A stretch of 64,000 bases of DNA from Hoyosella levis (GTDB lineage Bacteria; Actinomycetota; Actinomycetes; Mycobacteriales; Mycobacteriaceae), in contig NZ_BQYM01000005.1 of assembly GCF_026008515.1 (NCBI RefSeq), positions 173,815 through 237,814 of the forward strand, read 5' to 3'. Of the stretch, positions 63,907 through 64,000 are shown in pieces. The translations under genes were made by a program, and so were the position numbers. The first letter of the stretch is position 1. Every line of letters starts with the position of its first letter. The notes below the pieces were generated by a model. That model had not been told where the DNA came from. It searched no databases and worked only from the letters and a program-made list of their open reading frames with translations.

Positions 63907-64000
63907 GCCAGCCGCGCAAGGAATCCCTTTGTGAGCTGGGGGTTTGTGCTGGGGGCGCGGGGGGTGTAGGTTTTGTCCTCGCTGCCGGGAACGGTCGGCG

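Overview
The window is GC-rich chromosome from a mycolic-acid actinomycete (order Mycobacteriales/Corynebacteriales). Markers are an antigen-85-type mycolyltransferase, F420-dependent glucose-6-phosphate dehydrogenase, a PknG-GlnH-GlnX operon, a VirR-like protein and a lipoprotein Cu-SOD. The gene order purT, rhodanese, metZ, fgd, pta, ackA, pknG, glnH, glnX, mutT3, thiE, thiOSG, thiDC, xthA, def, DUF3263, virR, sodC, ybdK, AAA ATPase, pssA, psd, moeA, groEL2 follows what I recall of the Mycobacterium tuberculosis Rv0389-Rv0440 block. Several segments interrupt that order, so this is a related genus and not Mycobacterium itself. I cannot name the genus from sequence alone.

Layout. 1-7.9 kb: purT (5' end missing), a three-gene operon (EspC-like type VII substrate, DUF1023 hydrolase, LppA-like lipoprotein), a DUF456 membrane protein, fprA, and rhodanese-metZ. 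7.9-12.5 kb: an accessory operon on the minus strand (SnoaL-like protein, an A-PCP-C NRPS, a TupA-like ATP-grasp enzyme). 12.7-18.9 kb: fgd, pta-ackA and an MFS exporter. 19-24 kb: glnX-glnH-pknG. 24-32.6 kb: a Nudix protein with an extra C-terminal domain, the thiamin genes with two TPP riboswitches, and an ABC-2 transporter. 32.8-39.8 kb: GNAT, hydrolase/TetR pair, def-xthA, DUF3263-virR, sodC and ybdK. 39.8-52.9 kb: a long minus-strand run, moeA-psd-pssA-AAA ATPase-membrane protein-mrpAB-C-D-E-F-G. 53-56.7 kb: a HAD phosphatase, an RluA-type synthase and groEL2 behind two CIRCE operators. 56.8-63.9 kb: an envelope polysaccharide cluster (sugar-phosphate transferase, DUF1972 glycosyltransferase, DUF4012, RgpF-like) followed by a mycolyltransferase.

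The genes are tightly packed. ATGA, GTGA or TGATG stop/start overlaps are common inside operons, and two convergent pairs share a CTAG so that their stop codons overlap. Several genes have a TANNNT -10 hexamer 6-8 nt before the start codon, which suggests leaderless mRNAs. Most convergent junctions carry long near-perfect hairpins. At least three of these junction palindromes (near 1.2, 33.2 and 34.9 kb) share a common arm built on GTGTGCGAAAAGCGACAG, which points to a dispersed repeat family. The strongest candidates for new biology are the SnoaL/A-PCP-C/ATP-grasp operon, the Nudix fusion, the AAA ATPase with a degenerate first ATPase site placed directly upstream of an Mrp antiporter, and the palindrome family.
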